Shown piece after piece: positions 9,136-18,600 of a DNA stretch of 64,000 nt. The number at the start of each line of letters is the position of its first letter. The first letter of the stretch is position 1. This DNA comes from Microbacterium sp. ProA8 (lineage in GTDB: Bacteria; Actinomycetota; Actinomycetes; Actinomycetales; Microbacteriaceae): NCBI RefSeq assembly GCF_039905635.1, contig NZ_CP157000.1, positions 2,294,001 through 2,358,000 of the forward strand, read 5' to 3'. Below the pieces are notes generated by a model. It saw only the letters and a program-made list of their open reading frames with translations, did no database searches and was not told the origin of the DNA. The position numbers were made by a program, and so were the translations under genes.

Positions 9136-9773
9136 CGTGCGGCCTTCCGGGTCTCGAAGTCGCGGCGCATCTCTGCGGGTAGCCGTGGATCGGCGTATGG
9201 GCTCGCACCCGCCTCGAGCTCGACGATGACGGTCTCGACGATCTCATCAGCCTTGTTCTGGCTGAGCTTGCGCTTGCCGACGACCCGGCTCGGCGTGAGG
9301 CGGAACCCCGCCGTGCCCTTCTCCAGCCGGCGCACGAAGTCGGGGTCGTTGGGAGGCGCCCACATCAGCCGCGGCTCGGGCATCCCGCTCTCGAAGCGGG
9401 CGACGAGACGCTCGAGAACGTCCAGGTTCTCCTCCGGCGTCAGCAGTTCGGGGACGCCGCTGAGGTGCGCCGAGACGAAGTTCCAGGTGGGCACGCTCTG
9501 CGTGTCGCCGTACCAGCCGGGCGAGATGTACCCGTGGGGCCCCTGCACGACCACGAGGAGCTCGCGCTCGCCCAGGCCGTGGATGAGATCGTCGGGCTTG
9601 CCGACGTGGCCCACGACGGTCAGGTCGTCCCGGTCGGGGTCCAGCATCACGGCGTAGTGCGACGCGACGAGCCCGGCGTCGGTGGCGCTCACCAGCGTGA
9701 CCCAGGGATTCTGCTCGATGAGCCGGCGGATCTCGCCGACATCCGACATCGCGAAGCTCGGGTTCTGGCGCAT
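9132..9773 (-). CDS. PaiB-like FMN-binding negative regulator
   Basis: The 213-residue protein is a split-barrel flavin-binding domain with the family marks LVASHYAVML, GPHGYISPGWY and VGKRKLSQNK. Family members resemble Bacillus PaiB, linked to control of degradative enzymes and sporulation genes, but no DNA-binding motif is evident. It is translationally coupled with the amidohydrolase downstream. The role could equally be flavin-dependent chemistry. Confidence 0.85.
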   Translation of the reverse strand: MRQNPSFAMSDVGEIRRLIEQNPWVTLVSATDAGLVASHYAVMLDPDRDDLTVVGHVGKPDDLIHGLGERELLVVVQGPHGYISPGWYGDTQSVPTWNFVSAHLSGVPELLTPEENLDVLERLVARFESGMPEPRLMWAPPNDPDFVRRLEKGTAGFRLTPSRVVGKRKLSQNKADEIVETVIVELEAGASPYADPRLPAEMRRDFETRKAAR

Positions 9774-9814
9774 GGACTCAGCCTATTCGCGCCGCGGAGC
9801 CTCTCGTCGCGGCG

Positions 9815-10813
9815 TCAGGCCTGGCAGGAGGGGCACCAGTAGAGCTTGCGGGTGGCGACCTCCTCGACCACGATCGCGGTGCCGCACACGCGACAGGGCA
9901 GCCCGGCGCGGTGGTAGACCCAGTGCCGGTCGTCCCTGCTCGCCATCGCCTTGCGGTAGGCGTCGGGGTCCAGGTCGTCCATCGTCATCATCTGACCGGT
10001 CTCCACGCCGATCGCGATGAGCCGCACCCAGTCGCGCCAGATCCCGCGGACCACGTCCTCGGGCACGTCGCGTCCCGGCGTGTGGGGATTCTGGCGTGCG
10101 CGGAACAGCAGTTCGGCGCGGTACACGTTGCCGATGCCGCTGACGACGTTCTGGTCCATGAGCAGCAGGCCGATGGACGTGGGCTTGCGGCGCACCACCG
10201 ACGCGAACCGCTCCTCCCCCTCCGTGACGTCATCGACCAGAGGGTCGGGGCCGAGCTTCGCGATGGTCGCGGCGACCTCGTCGGGCGTCTGCAGCTGGCA
10301 GGCGGTCGGGCCCCGCAGATCGGCGCAGGTGACGTCCGTGAGCAGCCGCAGGCGCACCTGCCCGACCACGGGAGGCGGCCATTCCTCTCCTTCGTCGGCG
10401 AGACCGGTGGTCTGCTCCGACATCCGCACGTGCACGCGAGCACGTCGCGGGGCGCCGATCGAAGTCAGCGAGTTCTCGCCCGCGCTGTCGAGGATCGGCT
10501 CGCCGAGGTCGGTTCCGCGCTGATTGGTCTGACCCATTCGGCCATTGGCCGAGGCGATCGTCGGGTCGACGACGATCTCTCCGGCGAAGTCCCACGCCCC
10601 GTACATGCCGAGATGCACGCGCAGCCAGAGATCGTCGTCGAACTCCAGGAACATCTGCTTGCCGACGGCGCGCACCCTCGTGGCGGTGCGGCCGCTGATG
10701 ACCGCCGCACCCTCCACGAACCTGCCCTGCGGACTCGACGCGGTGACGGCGCGGCCGACGAAGTTGCGGTCGAACTGGCGGGCGATGCGATGGACGGAAT
10801 GGCCCTCGGGCAT
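9815..10813 (-). CDS. Fpg/Nei family DNA glycosylase
   Basis: The protein begins MPEGHSVHRIA. After Met removal this leaves the catalytic Pro2-Glu3 pair of Fpg/Nei base-excision glycosylases. A C-terminal zinc finger with CRVCG and CPSC is seen over the last 30 residues, and LLMDQNVVSGIGNVYR is the helix-two-turn-helix block. The length (332) and PEGHS start resemble the actinobacterial Nei group more than classical MutM. An insert between about residues 95 and 150 lengthens it. The start lies four bases after the RpiB-like stop, so the genes are coupled. Confidence 0.9.
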   Translation of the reverse strand: MPEGHSVHRIARQFDRNFVGRAVTASSPQGRFVEGAAVISGRTATRVRAVGKQMFLEFDDDLWLRVHLGMYGAWDFAGEIVVDPTIASANGRMGQTNQRGTDLGEPILDSAGENSLTSIGAPRRARVHVRMSEQTTGLADEGEEWPPPVVGQVRLRLLTDVTCADLRGPTACQLQTPDEVAATIAKLGPDPLVDDVTEGEERFASVVRRKPTSIGLLLMDQNVVSGIGNVYRAELLFRARQNPHTPGRDVPEDVVRGIWRDWVRLIAIGVETGQMMTMDDLDPDAYRKAMASRDDRHWVYHRAGLPCRVCGTAIVVEEVATRKLYWCPSCQA

Positions 10814-10817
10814 CGCG

Positions 10818-11360
10818 TCAGCCGGCTTCGGGGTCGAACGAACTGTCGTCGGCGGCCAGGACGTCGGGCTGTCGGGTCGCGCGCGGGTCGGGCTGCAGCG
10901 CGCCGTCCTCCTCGTACGCGGCGAGCTGTGCGATGCGTCGCGCGTGGCGCTCCTCGCCCGAGAACGGGGTCGCGATGAAGCGGTCGATGAACGTCGTCGC
11001 CTCGTCGAAGGTGTGCTGGCGGGCACCGATCGCGATCACGTTCGCGTCGTTGTGCTCGCGTGCGAGTTCCGCCGTCGCGATGCTCCACGCCAGGGCCGCG
11101 CGGACCCCGCGCACCTTGTTGGCAGCGATCTGCTCGCCGTTGCCCGAACCGCCGAAGACGACGCCGAGCGTCTCGATGCCGGCGGCTTGGTCGCGGACGA
11201 CCGCCTGCGCGGCGCGGATGCAGAACGCCGGGTAGTCGTCGAGCGGGTCGTAGTCGAGCGGCCCGTGGTCGACGACCTCGTGACCCGCCGCGGCGAGATG
11301 GTGCTGCAGCTGCGTCGAGAACTCGAGGCCGGCGTGGTCGGTCGCGATGTGGATGCGCAT
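10818..11360 (-). CDS. rpiB: ribose-5-phosphate isomerase B (RpiB/LacAB family)
   Basis: The N-terminus MRIHIATDHAGLEF and the block GVVFGGSGNGEQIAANK are the phosphate-binding and catalytic regions of RpiB. It interconverts ribose-5-phosphate and ribulose-5-phosphate in the pentose-phosphate pathway. In place of the E. coli catalytic Cys, the GSGNG motif is that of the actinobacterial (mycobacterial) type that uses Glu. The product is 180 residues with a C-terminal extension of about 25 residues rich in Asp and Ala. It lies directly upstream of the glycosylase gene. Confidence 0.88.
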   Translation of the reverse strand: MRIHIATDHAGLEFSTQLQHHLAAAGHEVVDHGPLDYDPLDDYPAFCIRAAQAVVRDQAAGIETLGVVFGGSGNGEQIAANKVRGVRAALAWSIATAELAREHNDANVIAIGARQHTFDEATTFIDRFIATPFSGEERHARRIAQLAAYEEDGALQPDPRATRQPDVLAADDSSFDPEAG

Positions 11361-11444
11361 GGGCTCAATCCTAGGCAGGGCGAGAGGGGACGAGGACGGA
11401 TGCCGCGGCTCCGCGCGCGGCCGACGGGACGTGTCGTCCGCGGC

Positions 11445-12644
11445 TCAGGGCGCGACGCCGGCCGCAGCCGGCTTGAACCCCGCGCGCACGTTCTCGCAGC
11501 ACGCCGGGCGGCAGACGTCGAACCACGGTCCGAGGTCCGTCGCGTGCGGGCGCTCGCTTGCCGGCGTGCCGTTCAGCCGCTCCTGGACGAGATCGATGAG
11601 CCCCGAGACGAACACCGGGTCGACACCGGGGGTCGGCGTGCGCACGGCGCGGATGCCCGCCTCGGCCGCGGCATCCATCGCCTCGGTGTCGAGGTCCCAC
11701 AGGACCTCCATGTGATCGCTCATGAAGCCGAGGGGCACGATCGCCACCGCCTGCACGCCGGCAGCCGGAAGCTCGGCGATCACGTCGTTGACGTCGGGCT
11801 CGAGCCACGGCTGGCTCGGCGGGCCCGAGCGCGACTGGTACACGAGATCCCACGCGACGCGGTCGGCGCCAGGCACCTCGGCCGCGACCGCGGCCATGAC
11901 GACCTCGGCGACGGCGAGGTGCTGGGCCGCGTAGGCGCCCCCCTCGCCCAGATCGCGGTGCTGCTCGTCGCCTTCGCGCGGGCCGGAGCGCTCGGCATCC
12001 GCCGTCGGGATGCTGTGCGTCGAGAACAGCACCCGCACGGCCTCCGCAGCGATGCCGTCGGCCCGGAATCCGCTCACCGCATCGCGCACGCCGTCGACGA
12101 AGGGCTGCACGAAGCCGGGGTGATCGAAGAACTGCCGCACCTTGTCGATGGTGACGGTGCCGTCGAGCCCGGTCTCGGTGAGCACCCGCGCGAAGTCCTC
12201 GCGGTACTGCCGGCAGCTCGAGAACGACGAGTAGGCGCTCGTCGCCAGACCGAGCAGCCTGGTGTCGCCGGCGGCTGCGGCATCCGTCACCGCCTCGTCG
12301 AGGTACGGCGCCCAGTTGCGGTTGCCCCAGTACACCGGAAGGTCGATGCCGCGGGTGGCGAGCTCCGCCTCCAGCGCGGCCTTCAGGGCGCGGTTCTGCG
12401 CGTTGATGGGGCTCACCCCGCCGAAGTGGCGGTAGTGGTGGGCGACCTCTTCGAGGCGCTCGTCGGGGATGCCGCGCCCCCGCGTGACGTTGCGGAGAAA
12501 CGGGATGACATCGTCCTGCCCCTCAGGACCGCCGAACCCGGCGAGCAGGAGGCCGTCGTAGGCGACGGCCTGCTCCACATAGGGAGCGCCGGATGCTGCG
12601 GCCGGTGAGGCGAACGGGACGACGTGCTGCTCGGGAGAAGTCAC
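11445..12644 (-). CDS. cpfC: coproporphyrin III ferrochelatase
   Basis: The start of the conserved fold is YDGLLLAGFGGPEG, followed by HYRHFGGVSPIN, ATSAYSSFSSCRQY and VLFSTHSIP, the hallmarks of ferrochelatase. A Cys in SSCRQY and a C-terminal cluster CRPACC match the cysteines that ligate a [2Fe-2S] cluster in actinobacterial enzymes. In these bacteria the enzyme inserts iron into coproporphyrin III. The GTG at 12644 is chosen because it precedes the first conserved block closely, but its GGAGG lies very near. It is divergent from pepN. Confidence 0.88.
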   Translation of the reverse strand: MTSPEQHVVPFASPAAASGAPYVEQAVAYDGLLLAGFGGPEGQDDVIPFLRNVTRGRGIPDERLEEVAHHYRHFGGVSPINAQNRALKAALEAELATRGIDLPVYWGNRNWAPYLDEAVTDAAAAGDTRLLGLATSAYSSFSSCRQYREDFARVLTETGLDGTVTIDKVRQFFDHPGFVQPFVDGVRDAVSGFRADGIAAEAVRVLFSTHSIPTADAERSGPREGDEQHRDLGEGGAYAAQHLAVAEVVMAAVAAEVPGADRVAWDLVYQSRSGPPSQPWLEPDVNDVIAELPAAGVQAVAIVPLGFMSDHMEVLWDLDTEAMDAAAEAGIRAVRTPTPGVDPVFVSGLIDLVQERLNGTPASERPHATDLGPWFDVCRPACCENVRAGFKPAAAGVAP

Positions 12645-12827
12645 CCCTCCATCCTGACACCCGGCGCGCGGGATTCCGTCACCCGATCGGTGCTTTCCCC
12701 GATCGCTGGCATAGGCTGGGACGGTTGTCATCGGTGCCAGCAGCGCTGATGGCGGCCGCCGGATCGAGCGTCCGCGCAACGGGCTTATCGAGATCATCCG
12801 TCATCCTCACCCATGGGAGCCACAGCA

Positions 12828-15374
12828 GTGCCTGGAGAGAACCTCACCCGCATCGAGGCGCAGGAGCGCCGCGCGATCGTCGAGACGCAGTCCTACGAGA
12901 TCGCGCTGGACCTGACGAAGGGCGCCGAGGTCTTCGGATCACGCACCGTCGTCCGCTTCACCGCCACGCCGGGTGCCGCGACGTTCATCGACCTGATCGC
13001 CCGCGGGGTGCGCGAGATCACCCTCAACGGCCGGTCCGTCGACCCGGCGGCCGCCTTCTCGGACTCGCGCATCGCCCTCGACGGTCTCGCCGCCGACAAC
13101 GAGCTCGTCATCGACGCCGACTGCCTCTACACCAACACCGGCGAGGGCCTGCACCGCTTCGTCGACCCCGTCGATGACGAGGTCTACCTCTACTCGCAGT
13201 TCGAGGTGCCCGACTCCCGTCGCGTCTTCGCCGTCTTCGAGCAGCCCGACCTCAAGGCGACGTTCGCCTTCACGGTCACCGCGCCGGAGCCCTGGAAGGT
13301 CGTCTCCAACTCCCCCACCCCCGAGCCGAAGAAGCACGGCGACGGCACCGCGACGTGGCGCTTCGAGCCCACTCCCCGCATCTCGTCGTACATCACGGCG
13401 CTCATCGCCGGCCCGTACGAGGCGACGTTCTCGGAGCTCACGAGCTCGTCGGGCCGCGTCATCCCCCTCGGTGTGTACGGCCGCAAGAGCCTCTGGCAGT
13501 ACCTCGACTCCGACTACATCTTCGACAAGACGCGTCAGGGCTTCGCGTACTTCGAGGAGAAGTTCGACTACGCCTACCCGTTCGCGAAGTACGACCAGCT
13601 CTTCGTGCCCGAGTTCAACGCGGGCGCGATGGAGAACGCCGGCGCGGTGACGTTCACCGAGACGTACGTGTTCCGCTCGAAGGTGACGGATGCCGTCAAG
13701 GAGCGTCGCGTCGTCACGATCCTGCACGAACTCGCCCACATGTGGTTCGGCGACCTCGTCACCATGAAGTGGTGGAACGACCTCTGGCTCAACGAGTCGT
13801 TCGCCGAGTGGGCGTCGACGATCGCCACCGCCGAGGCCACCGAGTGGACCGAGGCGTGGACGACCTTCAACGCGATGGAGAAGACCTGGGCGTACCGCCA
13901 GGACCAGCTCCCCTCCACCCACCCCGTCGTCGCGCAGATCAACGACCTGGAAGACGTGCAGGTCAACTTCGACGGCATCACGTACGCCAAGGGCGGCTCG
14001 GTGCTCAAGCAGCTCGCCGCGTGGGTCGGCATCGACGAGTTCTTCGCCGGCGTGGGCGCCTACTTCAAGAAGCACGAGTGGTCGAACACCGAGCTGTCGG
14101 ACCTGCTGTCCGAGCTCGAGATCACCAGTGGGCGTGAGCTGTCGACGTGGTCGAAGAAGTGGCTCGAGACGGCGGGCGTCAACACGCTGTCGCCCGAGAT
14201 CGTGACGGATGTCGACGGCACCATCACACGCTTCGCGATCGTGCAGACCGCCCCGGCCGACTACCCGACCATCCGCCCGCACCGCCTCGGCGTCGGGTTC
14301 TACGACCTCGACGGCGACGCGCTGGTGCGCGTGCACCACGTCGAGCTCGACGTCGACGGCGACCTCACCGAGGTGCCCGAGCTCAAGGGCCGCAAGCGCC
14401 CCGCGCTCGTGCTCCTCAACGACGAGGACCTCGCCTACGCCAAGATCCGTCTCGACGACAAGTCGCTGCAGACCGCGATCGACCACCTCGGCAAGATCAC
14501 CGACCCGCTCGCGCGGTCGCTGGTGTGGGGTGCCGCGTGGGACCAGACACGGGATGCCGAGGCATCCGCCTCCGACTACGTCGACCTGGTGCTGCGCAAC
14601 ATCGGTGCCGAGACCGAGTCGACCACGGTCCGCACGACGCTCGCCCAGCTGCAGCTCGCGGCGAACTCGTACGTCGCGCCCGAGAAGCGCGACACCACCC
14701 GTGCGCATGTAGCCGACGCGCTGTGGCAGCTCGCCGAGGCCGCCGAGGCCGGCAGCGACAGCCAGCTGCAGTTCGTCACCGCCTTCGCCTCCGCCGCCGC
14801 CACGCCGGGGCAGTGGGAAAAGGTCCGTCGGGTGCGCGACGGTGAGGTGACGTTCGCCGACCTCGCGATCGACACCGACCTGTCGTGGCAGCTGCTCGTG
14901 TCCCTCGCCGCCGGCGGCGTCGTGACCGCCGCCGACATCGACGCGGCCCTCGCCGACGACAACACCGCCAAGGGCGGCGAGTTCGCCGCCCAGGCGAAGG
15001 CCGCGCTCCCGACGGCTGAGGCGAAGGCCGCCGCGTGGTCGTCGCTCGTCGACAGCGACGACCAGCCGAACACGATCGTGCGCGCCGCCGCCGCCGGGTT
15101 CGTGCACCCCGCCGGCCGCGAGCTGCTCGATGGTTTCGTCGGGCGCTACTTCGACGCGCTGCTGCCGCTCTGGAACTCGCGCACCTACCAGATCGCGCAG
15201 TACCTGATCGTCGGCCTCTACCCCGCGCCGCTCGCGAACGTCGCGCTGCGCGACGCCACGCGCGCCTGGCTCGAGGCGAACGGCGACGCCGCCCCGGCGC
15301 TCCGGCGCCTCGTCGCCGAGAACCTCGCGGGCGTCGAGCGGGCGCTCTCGGTGCAGGACCGCGACGCCCAGTAG
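12828..15374 (+). CDS. pepN: aminopeptidase N (M1 metallopeptidase)
   Basis: The exopeptidase motif GAMEN (near residue 267) and the zinc motif HELAH with a downstream Glu in LNESFAE (near residues 298 to 322) are intact. The GTG at 12828 gives a start of PGENLTR, the usual beginning of actinobacterial PepN, and has GGGAG upstream; the ATG at 12813 would add five residues. Length (848) is normal, with a C-terminal ERAP1-like helical domain from about residue 530. It is a cytosolic general aminopeptidase, followed by a strong terminator hairpin. Confidence 0.93.
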   Translation: MPGENLTRIEAQERRAIVETQSYEIALDLTKGAEVFGSRTVVRFTATPGAATFIDLIARGVREITLNGRSVDPAAAFSDSRIALDGLAADNELVIDADCLYTNTGEGLHRFVDPVDDEVYLYSQFEVPDSRRVFAVFEQPDLKATFAFTVTAPEPWKVVSNSPTPEPKKHGDGTATWRFEPTPRISSYITALIAGPYEATFSELTSSSGRVIPLGVYGRKSLWQYLDSDYIFDKTRQGFAYFEEKFDYAYPFAKYDQLFVPEFNAGAMENAGAVTFTETYVFRSKVTDAVKERRVVTILHELAHMWFGDLVTMKWWNDLWLNESFAEWASTIATAEATEWTEAWTTFNAMEKTWAYRQDQLPSTHPVVAQINDLEDVQVNFDGITYAKGGSVLKQLAAWVGIDEFFAGVGAYFKKHEWSNTELSDLLSELEITSGRELSTWSKKWLETAGVNTLSPEIVTDVDGTITRFAIVQTAPADYPTIRPHRLGVGFYDLDGDALVRVHHVELDVDGDLTEVPELKGRKRPALVLLNDEDLAYAKIRLDDKSLQTAIDHLGKITDPLARSLVWGAAWDQTRDAEASASDYVDLVLRNIGAETESTTVRTTLAQLQLAANSYVAPEKRDTTRAHVADALWQLAEAAEAGSDSQLQFVTAFASAAATPGQWEKVRRVRDGEVTFADLAIDTDLSWQLLVSLAAGGVVTAADIDAALADDNTAKGGEFAAQAKAALPTAEAKAAAWSSLVDSDDQPNTIVRAAAAGFVHPAGRELLDGFVGRYFDALLPLWNSRTYQIAQYLIVGLYPAPLANVALRDATRAWLEANGDAAPALRRLVAENLAGVERALSVQDRDAQ

Positions 15375-15416
15375 CGCACCACGGGCGTGGTACCCAGGTA
15401 CCAGTCGCCACCCTCC

Positions 15417-15456
15417 AAGACCCTCCCTGCGGCCGACGCGGCCCGGGGAGGGTCTT
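15417..15456 (+). terminator. terminator hairpin after pepN
   Basis: AAGACCCTCCC pairs with GGGAGGGTCTT around a GC-rich loop, directly after pepN and 17 bases before the ABC ATPase start. A short repeat GGTACC-CA-GGTACC just upstream (about 15390 to 15402) could be an operator for the ABC genes, but this is only a pattern. Confidence 0.7.
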
Positions 15457-15472
15457 GCGTAGCGTCGAAGTC

Positions 15473-16381
15473 ATGATCGTCGCAGAGAGTCTGAGCAAGA
15501 GCTTCGGAGCCAAGCACGCCGTCCAGGACGTCAGCTTCACCGTCCAACCGGGCCGGGTGACCGGGTTCCTCGGTCCCAACGGGGCCGGCAAGTCGACCAC
15601 GATGAGGATGATCGTCGGGCTCGACCGGCCCACCAGCGGTCGGGTCACCGTCGACGGCCGTGACTACCGTCGCCTGCAGTCCCCGCTGACGGAGGTCGGC
15701 GTGCTGCTCGACGCGAAGGCCGTCCACACCGGCCGCAGCGCCCAGAACCATCTCCGGGCGATGGCCGCGACCCACGGCATCCCTCGCCGGCGCGTCGACG
15801 AGGTGATCGAGATCACCGGGCTCAGCTCCGTCGCGCGCAAGCGCGCGGGCGGTTTCTCGCTCGGCATGGGTCAGCGCCTCGGCATCGCCGCGGCGCTGCT
15901 CGGAGACCCGAAGACGCTCATCCTCGACGAGCCGGTCAACGGCCTGGACCCCGAGGGCGTCCTCTGGGTGCGCCGCTTCGTCAGGCACGCGGCATCAGAG
16001 GGCAAGACCGTGCTGCTGTCCAGCCACCTCATGAGTGAGATGGCGCTCACGGCCGACCACATCATCGTCCTCGGTCGCGGGCGGGTGCTCGCCGATGCGT
16101 CGGTCGACGAGCTCGTGCGGCAGTGGACGCGCGCCACGGTGCGCATCCGCACCCCGCGGGCGGTGGACCTCGCCCGGCTCGTCGCCCGAGACGGCGTGAC
16201 CGTCACCCATCTGGCCGAGGGCGTGATGGATGTCGAGGGCGCCGCCGCTCATGACATCGGCGATCTCGCCCTCGCGCACGGCATCGCCCTGCACGAGCTG
16301 ACCCCCGCATCCGGCACCCTCGAGGACGCCTACCTCCGGCTGACCGGTGACGACGTCGAATACAAGACGAAGGACATCTGA
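15473..16381 (+). CDS. ABC transporter ATP-binding protein (drug/bacitracin exporter type)
   Basis: Walker A GPNGAGKST (near residue 34), a signature FSLGMGQRL, Walker B LILDEPVNGLD and the switch His in LLSSHLMSEM are all present. The C-terminal 80 residues resemble the regulatory extension of the CcmA/DrrA class. The stop shares one base with the permease start (TGATG). With the permease, kinase and regulator that follow it forms a four-gene unit of the kind often involved in response to envelope-active drugs. The substrate is unknown. Confidence 0.92.
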   Translation: MIVAESLSKSFGAKHAVQDVSFTVQPGRVTGFLGPNGAGKSTTMRMIVGLDRPTSGRVTVDGRDYRRLQSPLTEVGVLLDAKAVHTGRSAQNHLRAMAATHGIPRRRVDEVIEITGLSSVARKRAGGFSLGMGQRLGIAAALLGDPKTLILDEPVNGLDPEGVLWVRRFVRHAASEGKTVLLSSHLMSEMALTADHIIVLGRGRVLADASVDELVRQWTRATVRIRTPRAVDLARLVARDGVTVTHLAEGVMDVEGAAAHDIGDLALAHGIALHELTPASGTLEDAYLRLTGDDVEYKTKDI

Positions 16382-17241
16382 TGACCACCGCACTCGCCCC
16401 CGCTCCTTCCACCGCCACGCAAGCCGCTGTCGACGGCTCGCCCTACCGGCTCTCGTTCGCGCGTCTCGTCGCCTCCGAGTGGATCAAGTTCACGAGCCTC
16501 CGCTCCACCTGGTGGTCGATCGGACTCGTGGCCGTCGTCTCCATCGGCCTCAGCCTCCTCATGGCGTTCTCGTTCGCGGCTTTCGCCGGAGACATGCCGC
16601 CGATGTCGGTCGAAGAGGCGAACCGGCAGGCGGTGCAGGTCGTCGTGTTCAGCACCGTGCTGACGCAGCTGCTCGCCGTCGTCCTCGGCACGATCACCGT
16701 GACGGGCGAGTACTCGACCGGCATGATCCGTTCGACGCTCACCGCTGCACCGGGGCGCACGGCAGCGCTGTTCGCCAAGGCCCTCGTCGTCGCCGCCACG
16801 ATGTTCGTCACGAGCGCCATCGTGTTCGCGGTCGCCGCGGTCGCATCGGGTGCCGTGCTGCCCACGGGCGCTCTCGACGTCAGCGAACCCGACAGCTCAC
16901 TCATGCCGCTGCTGGGAGCGACCGTCTATCTCGCCCTCATCGCCGTCATCGGCGTGGGGATCGGGTTCATCGTCCGCAACGGTCCGGGCGCGCTGGCCGC
17001 CGGCATCGGACTCGTGTTCGTCGCCCCGATCCTCGTGCTCTTCTTCCCCCGGCTCGACTCCTTCCAGTGGATCCACGACGCTGCCAGCTACCTGCCCTCG
17101 AACGCCGGCCAGTCGCTGTTCATGGGGTCGCCCATGACCGGGGAGGTCCTGGAGCCCGTGCCGGCACTCATCACGCTCGCCGTGTGGACGGTGGCCGCCA
17201 TCGCCGGAGGCATCGCGGTGCTGAAAACACGCGACGCGTAG
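16381..17241 (+). CDS. ABC-2 type transporter permease
   Basis: The 286-residue protein has an N-terminal amphipathic stretch (RLVASEWIKFTSLRSTWW) followed by about six hydrophobic segments, including WWSIGLVAVVSIGLSLLM and LALIAVIGVGIGFIV. The phrase GEYSTGMIRSTL between the second and third segments is a hallmark of ABC-2 permeases of the bacitracin/lantibiotic type. It pairs with the ATPase just upstream. Confidence 0.88.
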   Translation: MTTALAPAPSTATQAAVDGSPYRLSFARLVASEWIKFTSLRSTWWSIGLVAVVSIGLSLLMAFSFAAFAGDMPPMSVEEANRQAVQVVVFSTVLTQLLAVVLGTITVTGEYSTGMIRSTLTAAPGRTAALFAKALVVAATMFVTSAIVFAVAAVASGAVLPTGALDVSEPDSSLMPLLGATVYLALIAVIGVGIGFIVRNGPGALAAGIGLVFVAPILVLFFPRLDSFQWIHDAASYLPSNAGQSLFMGSPMTGEVLEPVPALITLAVWTVAAIAGGIAVLKTRDA

Positions 17242-17250
17242 AGTCGAGCG

Positions 17251-18600
17251 GTGCTCGAACGCCCAGACATCGTCCTCGGCCGGGAGTCCCTCCCGGCCGA
17301 GGACGAGCTGCGTCTGCCGAAGCCGCCTGGGGTGTTCCGGCGGTTCTGGGCGCGGCATCCGCTCGGCACCGACATCCTGATCGCCGTCGTCGCGCTCCTC
17401 ATCTCGGTGCCGGCCGTCGTAGCCCGCTCATCGCTGCCGGAACCGATCGACCCGTGGACGACCGGGAGCGGGATCGCGCTCGCGCTCCTCGGCTGCGTCG
17501 CACTGGTGTGGCGGCGACGCTGGCCGCTGACGGTCTTCGCGATCACCCTGCTTCCGGTCCTGGTGATGGACGCCGCGCTCGCCGCGGCGCTGAGCGGCCC
17601 CGTGTCGCTCATCGCGATGTACTCCGTCGCCGTCTACCGCGGCGTGCGCGCCTGCTGGATCGCGTTCGGCTGCGCTGCCGCATTGATCGCGCTGCACAGC
17701 CTGGCGCTCGTGCTCGCGCAGCCGTCACAGGCCGGCCCGCAGATCAACGTCGATGTGACGACGGTGGTGATGCTTCTGCTCGGTGCGCTCGTCGGCATCA
17801 ACGTCGGCAATCGCCGCCGCTATCTCAGTGCCCTCATCGACCGGTCCCGTCAGCTGCTCGTGGAGCGGGACCAGCAGGCCGCGCTCGCCGCCGCATCCGA
17901 GCGTGCACGCATCGCCCGGGAGATGCACGACATCGTGTCGCATTCGCTGACCGTCATCGTGGCCCTCGCCGAAGGCGCGAACGCCACGGCGGATCCGGCG
18001 CGCTCGCGAGAGGCGAGCCGGGCGGTGGCGGCGACCGCCCGCGAGGCGCTCGCCGAGATGCGGATGATGCTCGGGGTGCTGCGCGCCGCGGACTCCGCGA
18101 ACGAGGCGCCGCTCGGCCCGCTCCTCGAGGCATCGCTCCACGACGTCATCGAGGCGGCCCGTGCGGCCGGCTTCCCCGCCACACTGTCGGTCTCCGGTGA
18201 GCCCGACGTGCCCGCCGCCCACCGGCTCGCGATCCTGCGGATCGTGCAGGAGGCCATCACCAACGCCATCCGGTACTCGCGGAACGGGAGCTTCATCCGG
18301 GTGATCACCGAGTATTCGCCGACCGGTGTCCGCATCGTGGTGGAGAACGACGGAGCCCAGCCCCAAGCGGAGTCGACGGGCGCGGGCTGGGGCCTGCGCG
18401 GGCTCCAGGAGCGGGCGGCCACCCTCGGCGGCGCAGTGGTCGCCGGGCCTGCCGCGCCCGGCGTCTGGCGCCTCACCGCCGAGCTGCCCACCGGATCGCA
18501 TGAGGACGGCGCCGACCACGACGGCGCGGCCGATGAACGAGCAGATCGGGACGGCGCGGCCGATGAACGAGCAGACCGGGACGGACTCCACCGTGACTGA
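17251..18600 (+). CDS. sensor histidine kinase (HisKA_3 class)
   Basis: The GTG start lies nine bases after the permease stop. The N-terminal region (about residues 45 to 185) has four to six membrane segments. The phosphoacceptor block ARIAREMHDIVSHSLTV places the His near residue 225, and the ATPase domain has EAITNAIRYS and GWGLRGLQER. The C-terminus ends in an acidic/charged tail encoded by a tandem 30-bp repeat (see separate entry). Its partner is the response regulator whose start overlaps the kinase stop. Confidence 0.9.
   Translation: MLERPDIVLGRESLPAEDELRLPKPPGVFRRFWARHPLGTDILIAVVALLISVPAVVARSSLPEPIDPWTTGSGIALALLGCVALVWRRRWPLTVFAITLLPVLVMDAALAAALSGPVSLIAMYSVAVYRGVRACWIAFGCAAALIALHSLALVLAQPSQAGPQINVDVTTVVMLLLGALVGINVGNRRRYLSALIDRSRQLLVERDQQAALAAASERARIAREMHDIVSHSLTVIVALAEGANATADPARSREASRAVAATAREALAEMRMMLGVLRAADSANEAPLGPLLEASLHDVIEAARAAGFPATLSVSGEPDVPAAHRLAILRIVQEAITNAIRYSRNGSFIRVITEYSPTGVRIVVENDGAQPQAESTGAGWGLRGLQERAATLGGAVVAGPAAPGVWRLTAELPTGSHEDGADHDGAADERADRDGAADERADRDGLHRD
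18521..18580 (+). repeat. two tandem 30-bp repeats encoding the kinase tail
   Basis: Two adjacent 30-base units, 18521 to 18550 and 18551 to 18580, differ at one base and encode DGAADERADR twice at the very end of the kinase. In another frame they also contain in-frame ATGs of the downstream regulator, which makes its start ambiguous. Confidence 0.85.

Noticed and set aside
12939-15107. Leftward frame of 722 codons opposite pepN
   Set aside because: PepN motifs are intact on the other strand; the shadow has biased composition and no domain.
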